A stretch of 64,000 nt of DNA from Saturnia japonica. Its lineage: Eukaryota > Arthropoda > Insecta > Lepidoptera > Saturniidae. Made by a program: the position numbers and the translations under genes. Below, piece after piece: positions 13,289 through 24,136 of this stretch. Position 1 is the stretch's first letter, and each line of letters starts with the position of its first letter. The DNA lies in NCBI GenBank assembly GCA_033032175.1, contig CM065325.1, positions 10,134,930 to 10,198,929 on the forward strand, read 5' to 3'. The notes beneath the pieces were generated by a model. That model saw nothing but the letters and a program-made list of their open reading frames with translations, did not search any database and was not told the origin of the DNA.

Positions 13289-14639
13289 TTCCCCCCTCCA
13301 GCAGTAGCTCAGACTCCGGTTACATAACCGCGCCACCAGCGGCCTTGACTCCCGCGCCGGACTTTACTTCATTGGCAGTCATAGATCATTTTCATAATGA
13401 CTATTTTATAAAAGAGTTTACTTTTCTTTAGAGACTGTAAATAGAAGTCATAAAAGTAAATAGTATATTTTAATATATAACGATAAGTTTTTGTAAGGAA
13501 TCTGAGCCGGATGATCGAATTCTATATGATACGTGAAAGTTTTATTACTGGTTGACTATATATTTATTAGATTTTGTTGAAGAATAAATAACCTTGTCTC
13601 TCTGATGACTTGCGGTAAGCATGGTAATTCACCTAATATAAAAAATTTGCTTAGTACTAGTCCATTTAGTGGTTTCCAAGTTTTATGCACTGATGACGCA
13701 CTCTGTCCACAGTTTCATGGTTCTTTGGAATTTGGAATAGAAAGACCACGTTTGTTACCTCAATATCGCTCTTCAGGGAATGGTTTTATACAACTTTTTT
13801 CAATCCGTAATATACTTACTATGTTACTTGTTTGTATGACATTATTATGAAACTATCTTATCTAATCGATCTTGTAAAATTTCCAAAATATTTATCAAAA
13901 GATATTGCGTCGCCTTATGTCTGAGTCTGAGTGTCTTCTCGTCATATTTTCGTGCACTTCACAAGGCTTTGTTGATTGCTTTGATAATTAAAGAATCATT
14001 AATTTTTTTTTTAAATCGATACTTTATTTTCTTTTTGATATCGGGCAAAATTCCTTTACATTTGAATTTTCGGGTTTAATGGTTTCGTTTTTAATTCATA
14101 ATAGGATCAATTATTATTAGATTAAGTGTATCGTAACATAGTTCGACCTTGGCACTTGTAATTGTTGGATTTCGTTGCCCGTTCAACGTTATCACGGCCA
14201 AGGTCGCAGCCGAACAGCTGCTCTATATATTTAGTATCCAAACCTTTTTGTTGTTACGTAACAACATCTACAGATCTCACAGCATAGACTGAATCGATGT
14301 AATTCTTACTTTCGTCTGTTATTATAGTGTGTTATTTTAGTATTTCGAAATTAATTATGCATTAATACGGGTTTACAGTCTGACAGTATTATTATTGGTA
14401 TCAACTTAATTTACGTAATTTACCCTTTAACGTCTTTATTTTTTACTATTGTCATTATCAGTAACATCGGTCTGTAAATCCGAGCAAAGGTCAAATAGGA
14501 AACTTAATGTCCGGCTTGCGTGGAATTAAATTTTATTTATAATATTTTAATTTCAAATTCCTAAAAAAGTCGTAGTTCTATTTAGATAGGACGATAATAT
14601 ACGACGATAGATCGGGAATGTCTGGACCGTAATCGATAT

Positions 14640-14780
14640 GGAACTGCGTGTTTATGTTGCGCGCGCAACCACTTTTGGTGAATGGCCCCCGCTGGAGAAA
14701 GCAAGAGGACTTATCTAAGAGGGTGAGGGATTCGAGGCTGCGCAAGGTTGTTTCAAGGCCATAGTTACTACCCTCGGTGC
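14640..14780. other. GC-rich intronic island with 14-bp perfect palindrome
   Basis: Contains GTTGCGCGCGCAAC (14656-14669), a perfect palindrome, then 'ggcccccgctggagaaagc'. It could be an intronic regulatory element or a decayed repeat. Nothing coding is visible. Confidence 0.35.
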
Positions 14781-16253
14781 ATCTCTGTCTAACTCATAAT
14801 AAGAATAAATGTCTGTCTCCATAACATTCACTTTCGACGTAAATCGTCGTAAATGCAACAGCCAAGTTAACCACATACGTACTAGTCTGACAACGAATGA
14901 ATAGCCAATTTCTGACGTTTAATATCATATTGTAATAATGAATCACAACTGAGTGATTTAGATAAGCTGATACTGATATACAATCAAAATAGTGTCATTT
15001 CAGTATTCAATGTTTTAATAAAATACGAATATATAACTTGATGCAATTCACTGCACTACATATAAATTTAGGATTGAGCATGCAATTAAAGAATCATTTC
15101 GAGTGCCTATCATAACGGGAGCACGTTTTCTAAGTGTTACGAGGCTAATCGTCGCATTATAATCAATGATAATTTTGATTAGCAATTGACGCAAATGTCT
15201 CTAAGAGAGGGCCGAGCCTTTAACTTATCGGTTAACAAGAACGTTCGTACCTAATTAATCTACAAATCGTATATCACTGATAAATATCACGTTTGATGTA
15301 ATAATAATTATGTTATTTGAAATCTGATTTCAGTATCAGTTTGTTGGTCAAATTTGTATCATTAATACTTTAGTAAGCATTTTAAGCACGCACTTATTTA
15401 TTTCTTTTTTTGTTTAATTTTTCTTAGGATTCTAGTAGTTATACCTGAAATGATAAATTAATATGCCAGAGCTGCGTATGCTCCGGAATTTAAGTGGATT
15501 TTTTCCTTGGTTTTATTATAGTTCTATTTATTTTTCTTAAATAATTTTGTATTTATTTTTGAGTGTACAAACAATATTTGCCATAAGAAAATATTAGACA
15601 AACTTATGTTTTTTAATAGATTCGTGTTTTATGTTTAAAAATATACTATGTTTATATTATTTATTAACTTATGAACTCTCACTGAAGAATTTATTAAAAC
15701 TTGGTATACTATGTGTCCTTTTTCATATAATTTTTTTAAGTCAAAGCTTTAAACTAATTGACTTCGAATAGGATTCATATCTATTTTAAAAATACTTATT
15801 TCCCTTATTCAAATATTATCTGAAGATATCGGTTCGCATTTGTGTGAGTTGATTTGCCAAACTTAGTTTGAACAAATTAGCTAACGTCTACCGAATCACG
15901 TCTGTTGGCGAAGCATTTCTGATCTGTGTACCAACCTTGAACATTGTTGACTGATTACTCTACAGTCTACAACCATGTCGTTATTGTATAACTTGACCGC
16001 GTCAACGTGTTCTGTATATACATATTTTCGTATCCACACTTCCTATATCTTTGCTTATAAAGTCAAACCGATAAGCATTGAAATGGTTTAGTCTCTCTAA
16101 ACTAATAACCATGCAAATTGGTTTTTCTCACGTGACGTAGTATACTCAGTAATTGTATTTAAAGGCGGTAGACCATGATATTTAATAACTAGTACGCATT
16201 ATGTAGTAGAACTTTCCATCAAACTTGTATTACTGATAGTTTTATGTTCACAG

Positions 16254-16510
16254 CGGTATCGAGTGCAAAGATGAGGTGTTTGCCGCACATCAAGTGCAGC
16301 ATGCTGATTTAAAACCGAAGGTCGCACCAGTGGAATCTGAGCCCATAAGATTCTGTAAACAAGTCGAACCACCACCGAACGGTGCCATAGTCGATATCGT
16401 ACCTCCAGAGGACGAGCGACCAATACCGGTGACGGAGCTCCTGTTCGCACCAAGAAAGAAAGAGATGAACAAAGGCTTTCTCATGTTCTCCCAAGACGAA
16501 GGACTTACAA
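16254..16510 (+). CDS. sima: HIF-1 alpha exon downstream of PAS-B
   Basis: It encodes (S)GIECKDEVFAAHQVQ through LKPKVAPVESEPIRFCKQV, then a Pro/Glu-rich linker and LLFAPRKKEMNKGFLMFSQD. It leads from the PAS-B/PAC border into the oxygen-dependent degradation region. The acceptor is 'gttcacag' ending at 16253 and the donor is 'aca a|gtgagt' at 16511. The frame is confirmed by both joins: AG+C gives Ser at the start and A+TG gives Met at the end. The GI followed by acidic/amide residues and LKP matches the region after PAS-B in vertebrate HIF-1 alpha. Open frames on the minus strand here are shadows. Confidence 0.92.
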
Positions 16511-16612
16511 GTGAGTGGCACTCGAACCACAGCTTAGGTATCTGTGATATTGCTTATCGTTTTTGAATTCTCAACACGGTATCCTCCACCGTAATTATGT
16601 TATTGTTTTCAG

Positions 16613-16821
16613 TGCTTAAAGACGAGCCGGAAGATCTGACACATTTGGCCCCAACGGCCGGTGACGCTTGTATTCCTCTGGAGAATAGTCCTTTTGATAT
16701 GTTTGATGAATTTATTCTGAGCGATAATTACTGCAGTCTTTTGGGTGACGATTTAGCAAATACATCACCGGTAGACGCGCTCACTCCCGATTCGTTGTTG
16801 CTATCATCACCTGAACCTCAG
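16613..16821 (+). CDS. sima: HIF-1 alpha exon with N-terminal oxygen-dependent degradation motif
   Basis: It encodes (M)LKDEPEDLTHLAPTAGDAC, aligning with the vertebrate N-ODD segment KKEPDALTLLAPAAGD. The candidate hydroxylated proline is the codon at 16651-16653 in the LxxLAP context L-T-H-L-A-P. In the family, PHD enzymes (Fatiga/Egln) hydroxylate this residue and VHL then binds, giving degradation in normal oxygen. The exon continues with an acidic stretch (DMFDEFILSD) and a Ser/Leu-rich end. The acceptor is 'gttttcag' ending at 16612. The donor is 'cctcag|gtaata', leaving phase 0. Confidence 0.95.
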
Positions 16822-16906
16822 GTAATAATCTTCTATTATATATGAAATATATAATAATTAATAGATCACAAGTAGCGTTCTTTAAGAAAGCGTGTTATTT
16901 TTACAG

Positions 16907-17213
16907 GAAAATGATTCGTCATGCGAACAGTCGTCATTATTAACAGAATTGTCATTGGATACGTTTGATAATACAAAGTCTGATAACGATATCGATGACG
17001 GAAACTCACCCTTCATACCGACGAGCGATGAGCTCCCAGTGTTGGAGCCGGCCGTCATGTGGGGTGCGCTGCCGGATAGTGTAAGTCTTGCGAGACCCCA
17101 CCCTTCGGAAACACATACTGTATCGCCGGCACCGGCACTACAACATCTACTCACGGCATCGACGACGGGACCACCTCCACAGGATCTCGTAACAAATTTA
17201 TACTCAAATCAAG
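16907..17213 (+). CDS. sima: HIF-1 alpha exon with degenerate C-terminal degradation motif
   Basis: Encodes about 102 residues: an acidic, Ser-rich start (ENDSSCEQSSLLTEL), then DDGNSPFIPTSDELPVLEP and AVMWGALPDS, then a Pro/Thr-rich linker. SPFIP (17006-17020) lies where HIF alphas have LAPYIP, with the proline codon at 17009 aligned to human Pro564. Here, however, Leu-Ala before the proline is replaced by Asn-Ser, so the LAP box is degenerate. The acceptor 'ttacag' ends at 16906. The donor is 'caa g|gtatac' at 17214, phase 1. Minus-strand open frames here are shadows. Confidence 0.9.
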
Positions 17214-17282
17214 GTATACAACTATACATAATTTTTTAATAGTAATGATTTTACGTTTCGTTACATAATGATTGTGTTTTAG

Positions 17283-17521
17283 GTCTTATATCGAACAGAA
17301 GCTTCTCAGCATGGGACACGGGTCTCAAGAGAGTCATGAAGGAGGAACAACAAGAGCCATGCGCTAAACGTGTGAAACGAAGTCCATCTCCAGCGCTAAC
17401 GGCTCCACCCAGTAAACCATCATCGAGCGTCCTCATGAACCTTCTGGTGAGCGGCTGTGACGTAGACGCAGGCTATATTTGTATGGTGCAATGCCGGCCG
17501 CGTCAAAAAGTGAAGGCCTGA
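17283..17521 (+). CDS. sima: HIF-1 alpha exon: bipartite nuclear signal and short C-terminus (read-through form)
   Basis: It starts (G)LISNRSFSAWDTGLKRVMK and carries basic clusters KR and KRVKR separated by EEQQEPCA, a likely bipartite nuclear localisation signal. Read straight through, it ends LMNLL-VSGCDVDAGYICMVQ, then CRPRQKVKA and TGA at 17519-17521. A consensus donor, CTG|GTGAGC, sits inside the frame at 17446/17447 in phase 0. The same exon can therefore be shortened to 17446 and joined to 24137. CDVDAG faintly resembles CEVNAP of the vertebrate C-terminal transactivation domain, whose Asn is hydroxylated by FIH; here the position would be Asp. That alignment is tentative. The acceptor AG is at 17281-17282. 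Confidence 0.88.
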
Positions 17522-17648
17522 GGCGTTACTCTCGCCGAACGAACTAAACTGTGATAAATCACGTCCAGTGTTCAGACGATGATCGTTTCTAGATATTTAT
17601 GTGCTATACAGAACTTTATTCTGGGCGGAATTTATACGAATTCGATTG

Positions 17649-17654
17649 AATAAA
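17649..17654 (+). terminator. Poly(A) signal AATAAA for the short HIF-1 alpha form
   Basis: 'gattgAATAAAgtgccg' lies 128 bases after the TGA. Further AATAAA copies at about 17744 and 19121 ('tttaataaactgg') could give a longer 3' UTR. Confidence 0.6.
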
Positions 17655-18081
17655 GTGCCGTCATAATACTTGTGATATTTAATCTTTACATATTAGTGTC
17701 TGATTGAAACTATCATCGGATTACTTTAATCAGAAAGCCCAAAGAGGCAATAAATGTTACTACTAGCCAGATTAAAGTCCGTAAAGGCAATTTAAACGTC
17801 AAGCGAACAGTCATATGGACTCGGGGGGCTAAGACCGGTTAGTGTAGTTAATCTTCCACAGACTTGCAATCTCCTGGTCCACCCGAGGGGGTCAACCAGA
17901 ATTAGTTTTAGGTGGTCGACGGTTAAACTCGTCTTTTTTATTATTATCGTGTGTTAAGTTTCGAAGCAATCGAACGTTCATTTTAGTGTTCTAAGTTAAA
18001 CGTGAGCATATCGTATTGGTTATGTAATGAGTTGTTAAATCGTTCCTAGGTTATGTAGTTACCGAACGTCTCCGTTGGGAA

Positions 18082-18327
18082 TAGGGTTGCCAACTTTAGT
18101 GCATGTATTTGCGGATCATTTGATATCATGATGCCGGAATGTGGATAAAATAAGCGGGACCTAGCGGCCAAAGTAGGATACGAATCTTTACTCTTCATAC
18201 TTCTAATTCTGGCCGAAAGTTTAACTTGAGAATTAGCTCGGCGCACAAATTGTTTGGGACGCGGACGAATCCTCTAAGTCACTTTATACGAGACGTCCCG
18301 CTCCTCGCGGGATAGTTGGCATCCCTA
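18082..18327. mobile_element. Non-autonomous DNA transposon (MITE), TA-flanked
   Basis: The ends tagggttgccaact (18082-18095) and agttggcatcccta (18314-18327) are inverted copies with one mismatch. The outer TA at each end suggests a Tc1/mariner-type target duplication. It is about 246 bp with no coding content and lies in the 3' UTR/intron of HIF-1 alpha. The terminal motif recurs at 24795-25137. Confidence 0.65.
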
Positions 18328-20517
18328 GTTGTGAGAGTCCACTCTCTCTATCTCCTCCACATAGACATATATGTTCGTAGCTTGAACCGAGTCAATATTA
18401 ATAATAGTTTACTATATTACTATACCTTATTCTCAAAGGTTATTTTTATCGCTATTTATTATTATAAGTATACGCTTAGTTAACGTTAACTATGTCTAAT
18501 ATATTTTTTACATAGAGTCGAGAGTACGTTTTTCTTGTTCATTCGAAGTATTATATATATTACGAATATTTAATGCAGAGTTTAGTATATTATAGATTGC
18601 GGCAATGGTCAAACTGGGGACATTCAAATGTTAACTGTATCAACTGCCAGATACCAAAAATGTACAAACGTGTTGTAAACGGTTTTATGTTTCTCTCGTA
18701 TAGTTTAAAATATTTTGATGCCTTTAAAATATAAGTGTCGGTGTATATTCGTAATATTCGACGTCACACGGAAGAACAATTTCTTGAGCATTTGTGTGAT
18801 ACTCTGCACGTAGACATACTTACTTTATTATATGTGCTTGTCGTAATATGGTTGTTCGAAATTTTTTAGAAGACGTAAATTTATGTAGGTTTTTGTCAAA
18901 TTATCGTCGTTGTTATTTTTAATAACTAATAGCGCGTAAGTGACATTAAACGCGTAGTGTTGTTACATAATCTATTTATTTTTCTGAGAGGCGATAAATG
19001 TTTTGGAATCAACAAAGATATGTAATAAAATGAAGGATATAAAAAAAATAGTTGGTAAAAAGGTGCACGATGATTTTCATTGACCCTATCCCATTCCCGA
19101 CATCCTTGTGTATATAAGCTTTAATAAACTGGATATTATTTGTTTTTAACATGACTATAGTAAATCAGGAATTAATGATAAATTCTTATAAAATATTTGA
19201 GTATTTTTAAAGTGATATAAATTAATTGAGTATAAAATTGTATAATACGGGTCTGTTTTAATTTATGATTAATCATTTTGATAAATATTAACAACGTGAT
19301 ATCATAGACGGGTAAATATGACACATGATTTTGCCTATAAACAATACGTGACATGCATACAATTAAAATATTTTATTTAATATTATATTATATTTAATAT
19401 AATATTATATTTAACGATCGGTCCAACTATGAAACATGTAGACTGCAATTCAAAAGAAAGATATGCAACCAAGTATTTATTAATAAATAAAAAATTATAA
19501 GATCTGCACGCTAATCACTTGATAAATATAAAGCCAAATATATAGTACTAAAACGCTAGAGATAAATCTTTGCGATACGATGAGTAGAAAATTTTTCTAT
19601 TGCTAAATCCAGATAGACCGTATGTTCCCAGAGGAGGAATTCCGAAGAATATATTGGATTATAGTAATTTGTTGGTGTATAACTATATGTTTGTTAGTGA
19701 GGTTCGTGACTTTATTGTTTATTTTAATATGAGTTTTACTGAGAGACAAATAAATGTATTTTAATTATTATTATAGAATAATTTTTTATAATATATAACA
19801 ACTTTGGAAACAAACCTTAAAATGAACCCCAAAAAAGTTGTGAAACCAAAGAGGCTGATTTACATATGTTCTTTTTTTCGGGTTAACTTGAAATCTGAGT
19901 ATAAATAATACAAATACGACTAGCTTAGTTTCGTAGTAAGTTACTTTAACAGTATGAATACTAGATTTATTTATATTATTTATTCGTCCGCTCCGTCCTA
20001 TATTAACATTTAGGATTTAGAACGTTTGCATTTATTACTCTGTATCTAAACTTGGATTGTTTGCGGAGGGCTCAAGGGTAATATGCGAAAAGAGAATCAG
20101 TTTTAAGCCACCCCTCTGGGTGTTATGGCCTTCTGCGGATATCGCGCAAGTATATAAAGGTCAATGACTTACAATTTCAGTTTAGCCATGTTATAATGCG
20201 ATAACATTACTTAGTAGATCTGTGAGTACGATTATAATATTGTATAGTTTTATATCTAATAACTAGCCATGACCGTAGTTCTACTTACGTTTAATTATTT
20301 AATTCGACCTAATCTTTATATGGATAATTGCTCCACTTTCTAAGGGTCGTTGCGTGATGTTTTAAAGCCTTAAACTTTCTCAATATATGACCAAATTGAT
20401 TCAATCATATTTTTTCTCGAACTTGTAGTTCCAAAGATTATCGCGTTCAAAGAATCAAACAATCTCTTGAGCTTTGTAGGTAATATTCGTTTAGATTATA
20501 ATCTGTTTAAATAAAAA

Positions 20518-20720
20518 CGAAATATACAGTTGGTAAACGCATCACTTGAGAACGGTTAGACCGACTGGGCTATTTTATTATATTAAAATGTTTATAATAA
20601 ATACTTAGTCTGAGCGAGTTAAAACTGAGCGTCCTTTTTTTCTATTGGATTTTTGTATTAACTCAAAACTGTAACTCACGATTCAAAGGATGAATATGTG
20701 TAATTCTTATTTTGTTTAAT
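20518..20720 (-). repeat. Family B repeat remnant
   Basis: The string 'cgcatcacttgagaacggtt' is the reverse complement of the family B 'ccgttctcaagagatgcg' segment seen at 6687-7045. 'tattggatttttgtattaac' is shared with 43190-43215. Confidence 0.5.
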
Positions 20721-21834
20721 CTTTTTATTATTATTTGTTAAATATCCTCGAAAATTTTTCAGGAAAAATAATTTGGGATAGGTAGTGTGCTGTGAACGAG
20801 TTAATCACTGTTGGAGATGGCAGAAGAACGTCTGCAATGCCATCTAGTATTAGTATAATCCAACAGTGTTTCATAGATCAACGTTGCCGTACCCATATAC
20901 TATGTTACCAGCTTTCCAGATGTTAAGTGCTGACTTAGCCAAAGATGGTATAACACTCCAAGCGCAGAAAGATAATTGGTTCTCAATTGCAAGTGTCCTG
21001 TACACACCAGGCTTGGGGACAGACAAAACTATTTGAAAGTTAAGGGTTTTTCTTAGAATCAACAAAGACCTTAATTATCGAAGTACAGTATTTACTCTAG
21101 TAATGTTTCTAAATCTCTCTTCAACATAAAACTGAACAGCTGTGCTGCTAGGAAATAACTATTAGTTAAAACATTGGAAATTGTAATTCAGTAACATGAT
21201 AAATACATATAAAATTTAAATAAAATACTTTTAAACTGTTTAGCAAAGGAAAAATCGCAATAGTTTATGTTTTGGTAACTTCACATATGACATATACTAT
21301 ACAAGATTTTTTGACTCATATAGATAAAATGTATAGAGAAGTTCTTACCCTCGAGCTCGTAAATTCTAAGAGGGGATGTCCTTAGGAAATTAGTATCTGG
21401 TCTCGATCTCAGTAAAGAACCAAGGGTAAGATAGACAATTCCGTCTCTCCATTATTCGGGAGATAATCATCTTTGCTACGCTCGACTTCACTGTTAAATG
21501 AATCAAAGCGGCCATCTTTCATGTAGTTTTAATTATTTCGTTTCAAAAGGAATCATCATTGCGAACTCTTGTGAATTTAATCGCATACCTACTTTGTATT
21601 TTTATCGCTAATTCATAAATATCCAAATTGATGAGTTATCCTTCAATAAAGTGATTTAACAGCTTTTCGGGTAATTCTCAAAAACTGATTAAAAAGAAAT
21701 TATTTAGGATTTTTTTTTTTTTGAGATTAATGACTTGTCACATTAAATACTTACAATTTTATTATTATGTATCTACATTAAACAGAGCACCTTATAATTA
21801 CCGCCGTAATAATAATTATTCAATGATATATAAT

Positions 21835-22205
21835 ATTAGTTTCTGCCCTCGCTTTCGTTTGCGTGGACTTCCGAATTAGGTATTTAACGGAATAAAAATT
21901 GTCCTTTAAGTTAATACAGGAAATAAACTATTGTTGTGCCCAATTTCACCCGAATCCGTTCAGCCAAAGCGTGATTGAATAACAAGCGTTCAAATTTTCA
22001 CATTTATATTATCAAATATACTGGACGTGCCCGTTGCTCCGCTCGCGTTAACTACAGAATTATTGTTTATGAAGATATCATGATATTTTTTAAAGATAAG
22101 GACCAAGTACCTAAGGAGTAATACAAAAAAAAATTGATCAAAATCTGTTCAGTAGTTTTTAGGTGAAACCTCTAACATTTTATTTATTTACATATAAGTA
22201 GGATT
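21835..22205 (+). repeat. Degenerate family A-like repeats (two partial copies)
   Basis: One piece begins 'ctgccctcgctttcgtttgc'. A second, from about 22020, begins 'actggacgtgcccgttgctc' and ends near 'acatataagtaggatt'. The plan is like the copy at 50455-50845, which also ends 'attagtaggattt'. Confidence 0.5.
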
Positions 22206-22712
22206 TCTTATTAGAAGTCACTATTCAGAATTAGACATTATTAACAGTAGGTAGGTACCCAATAACTGGTAGGAACACAACGACGATCACTTGACTTGTG
22301 ACTTGTGGCTGACGGAGAGTCCATTCCAAAAATGGTAATTCTAAATAATGAAGGTACCTTAACTAAATATTTAGGGAGATTCAAACGATCAATTTTGCTG
22401 ACACTTCAGGTGAACTAACTACATTACGAGGGTAGTCTATTTTATTATGTATAATTTGATTTTACCTTTAGTCATCAAAATAACCGAGGCATATAGGTAT
22501 TGTTGTAAATTAACACGATCTGTGTTTTTGTGACGTAATAAATTTTGAATTAAATCGTAAGAGTGTTAATGTACTGAGAATAAACTTTGGAAATATGAAA
22601 ATTCTCTTATAATATTTATATTAAAATGATTAGTGGAAAGGTGTTTTGTTTCTTGTTTCCATAGTAATATAGAATTATATCTTAGTATACAAACACATTG
22701 TATTGTTTACCG

Positions 22713-22734
22713 TTAACATTAATATTAATGTTAA
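22713..22734. repeat. 22-bp perfect AT palindrome
   Basis: Two 11-bp arms, ttaacattaat and its exact reverse complement, meet with no spacer. In AT-rich intron this may be chance or a cruciform-prone site. Confidence 0.6.
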
Positions 22735-23859
22735 TAATATTGTAGTTATATAGGTATTTAATAAATAATAAATACGACAAAGTATATTACCTAACTTCAT
22801 TGATGAAATACTAATGTTCCTAATACTATATTTTATCGTTTGAGGCAATAAAGTAGGTTAACTCGACGTTTTATTGATTAACAAGAGTTCTAAGTACTGT
22901 GGCGCTTTGCACTAACATAATCGTTATGAACGTGTATTTAGATGTTGTATTTTTAATAATTTTGCAATGATTTCGAAACGAAATCTGTGTTCGTCATTGA
23001 CTTACCATTAGGATGGATTAGTGCAGTACTTGTCCCAAGTTATTATAAGAATTCTATGATTGCTTTAATAATTGTTTTGTATCAGGTTTCTTATCGTAAG
23101 GAACCAAATCCTTATATCATATTTAAATCGTTAAATTAGATTTACGATTAACAGTTGCATACATTTTTGAACAACTAAACTGGATTTAAGCTAAAACTGA
23201 ATTGTAATAGTTTTGGTGCAAGGCGTCCATAAAATATGATCACAGTCCATTATAAAATTTTAGTATATTTACATTACAAAATAAATATTTTATCTTCAAC
23301 AAATATATATACATATTATATTATACAAATTAGTATTTAGCTTTCGCATGAACTATCGAACGAGTACAAATTTGGATAACATTATTAGGTCGCTTTCAGA
23401 ATTTATTACATGGTATTTCTAGATCTTCAAACTATTGTTCATTTTCATCTATCCATGAAAATTTACCTACTTGTAATCCTGCGTTTAAATTATAAAAAAT
23501 ATTTACTATATAATGTTTGTACTACAAGATATAAAATTACAATATTAAAGCTTATATACTACAATACGTAACATACCAAAGATCAAGCTTATTACACTAA
23601 AATCCTTTATTCCAAAAACGTGCACCTTTTTGAGTGTAGATATTATATATTTTCATTTGGAATGGTTTTTGCTATGACTTAAGATTTACTACAAGCAATT
23701 ATTATTGGAGTTTGCTCACTAAGAATCGATTTTTATATAAAGGCCCCCGGTATGGAAATTTTATTAGGAGTGGAATTTATAAAAGCGTTAAGTTTTACTG
23801 CGCAGGGTACTTTAACTACACTTTGAAATCATGTATGTGCATGTGTACCTCATCTTACA

Positions 23860-24012
23860 TTTTTGATAAATCATATTATATTATAAATATTATATTATAT
23901 TATAATATCATATTATATTTGATAAATCATTTTATATTACCACTCGGTCAATTAATCAGTCGGTCGGTCGGTTCGATCAGTCAGTCAGTAAGTCAGTCAA
24001 TCAATCACCTCT
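23860..24012. repeat. Low-complexity stretch: TATTA repeats then GTCA/GGTC tetranucleotides
   Basis: 'attatattataaatattata' type repeats (23875-23935) are followed by cggtcggtcggtt and cagtcagtcag runs (23960-24004). The 113-codon open frame over 23712-24053 follows this repeat and is not supported as a gene. It ends about 85 bases before the HIF distal exon. Confidence 0.7.
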
Positions 24013-24136
24013 TTGCCTATTGCATATTCAAAGGCAATCGTTCTTATGGATGAGTAAAATCCAGTCATGCGTCGGAGCTAACACAGACACACACAAACTT
24101 TTGTTTACTAACTAAAATTTAATTTCTATTTTACAG

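Larger units (their letters stand above)
1468..16253 (+). other. Large HIF-1 alpha intron (14.8 kb)
   Basis: Intron between the PAS-B exon and the degradation-domain exons, with GT donor at 1468 and AG acceptor at 16252-16253. Most of it is AT-rich with no supported coding exon. It contains decayed repeats (6687-7045, 8127-8165, 8771-8998, 10060-10130) and three islands of higher GC (12481-12826, about 13256-13370 and 14640-14780). A minus-strand open frame of 87 codons at 10433-10696 resembles no family I recognise. Confidence 0.8.
17447..24136 (+). other. Alternative last intron of HIF-1 alpha (6.7 kb)
   Basis: Runs from donor GTGAGC at 17447 to acceptor 'ttttacag' at 24136. It contains the stop codon and presumed 3' UTR of the short form (17522 to about 19.1 kb), a small DNA transposon at 18082-18327, repeat scraps (20518-20720, 21835-22205), a palindrome at 22713-22734 and low-complexity DNA at 23860-24012. 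I see no other coding exon. Confidence 0.7.

Noticed and set aside
16199..16530. Several overlapping minus-strand open frames
   Set aside because: They lie opposite the HIF exon at 16254-16510 and match no family.
23712..24053. 113-codon open frame
   Set aside because: Made of TATTA and GTCA low-complexity repeats with no protein-like composition.
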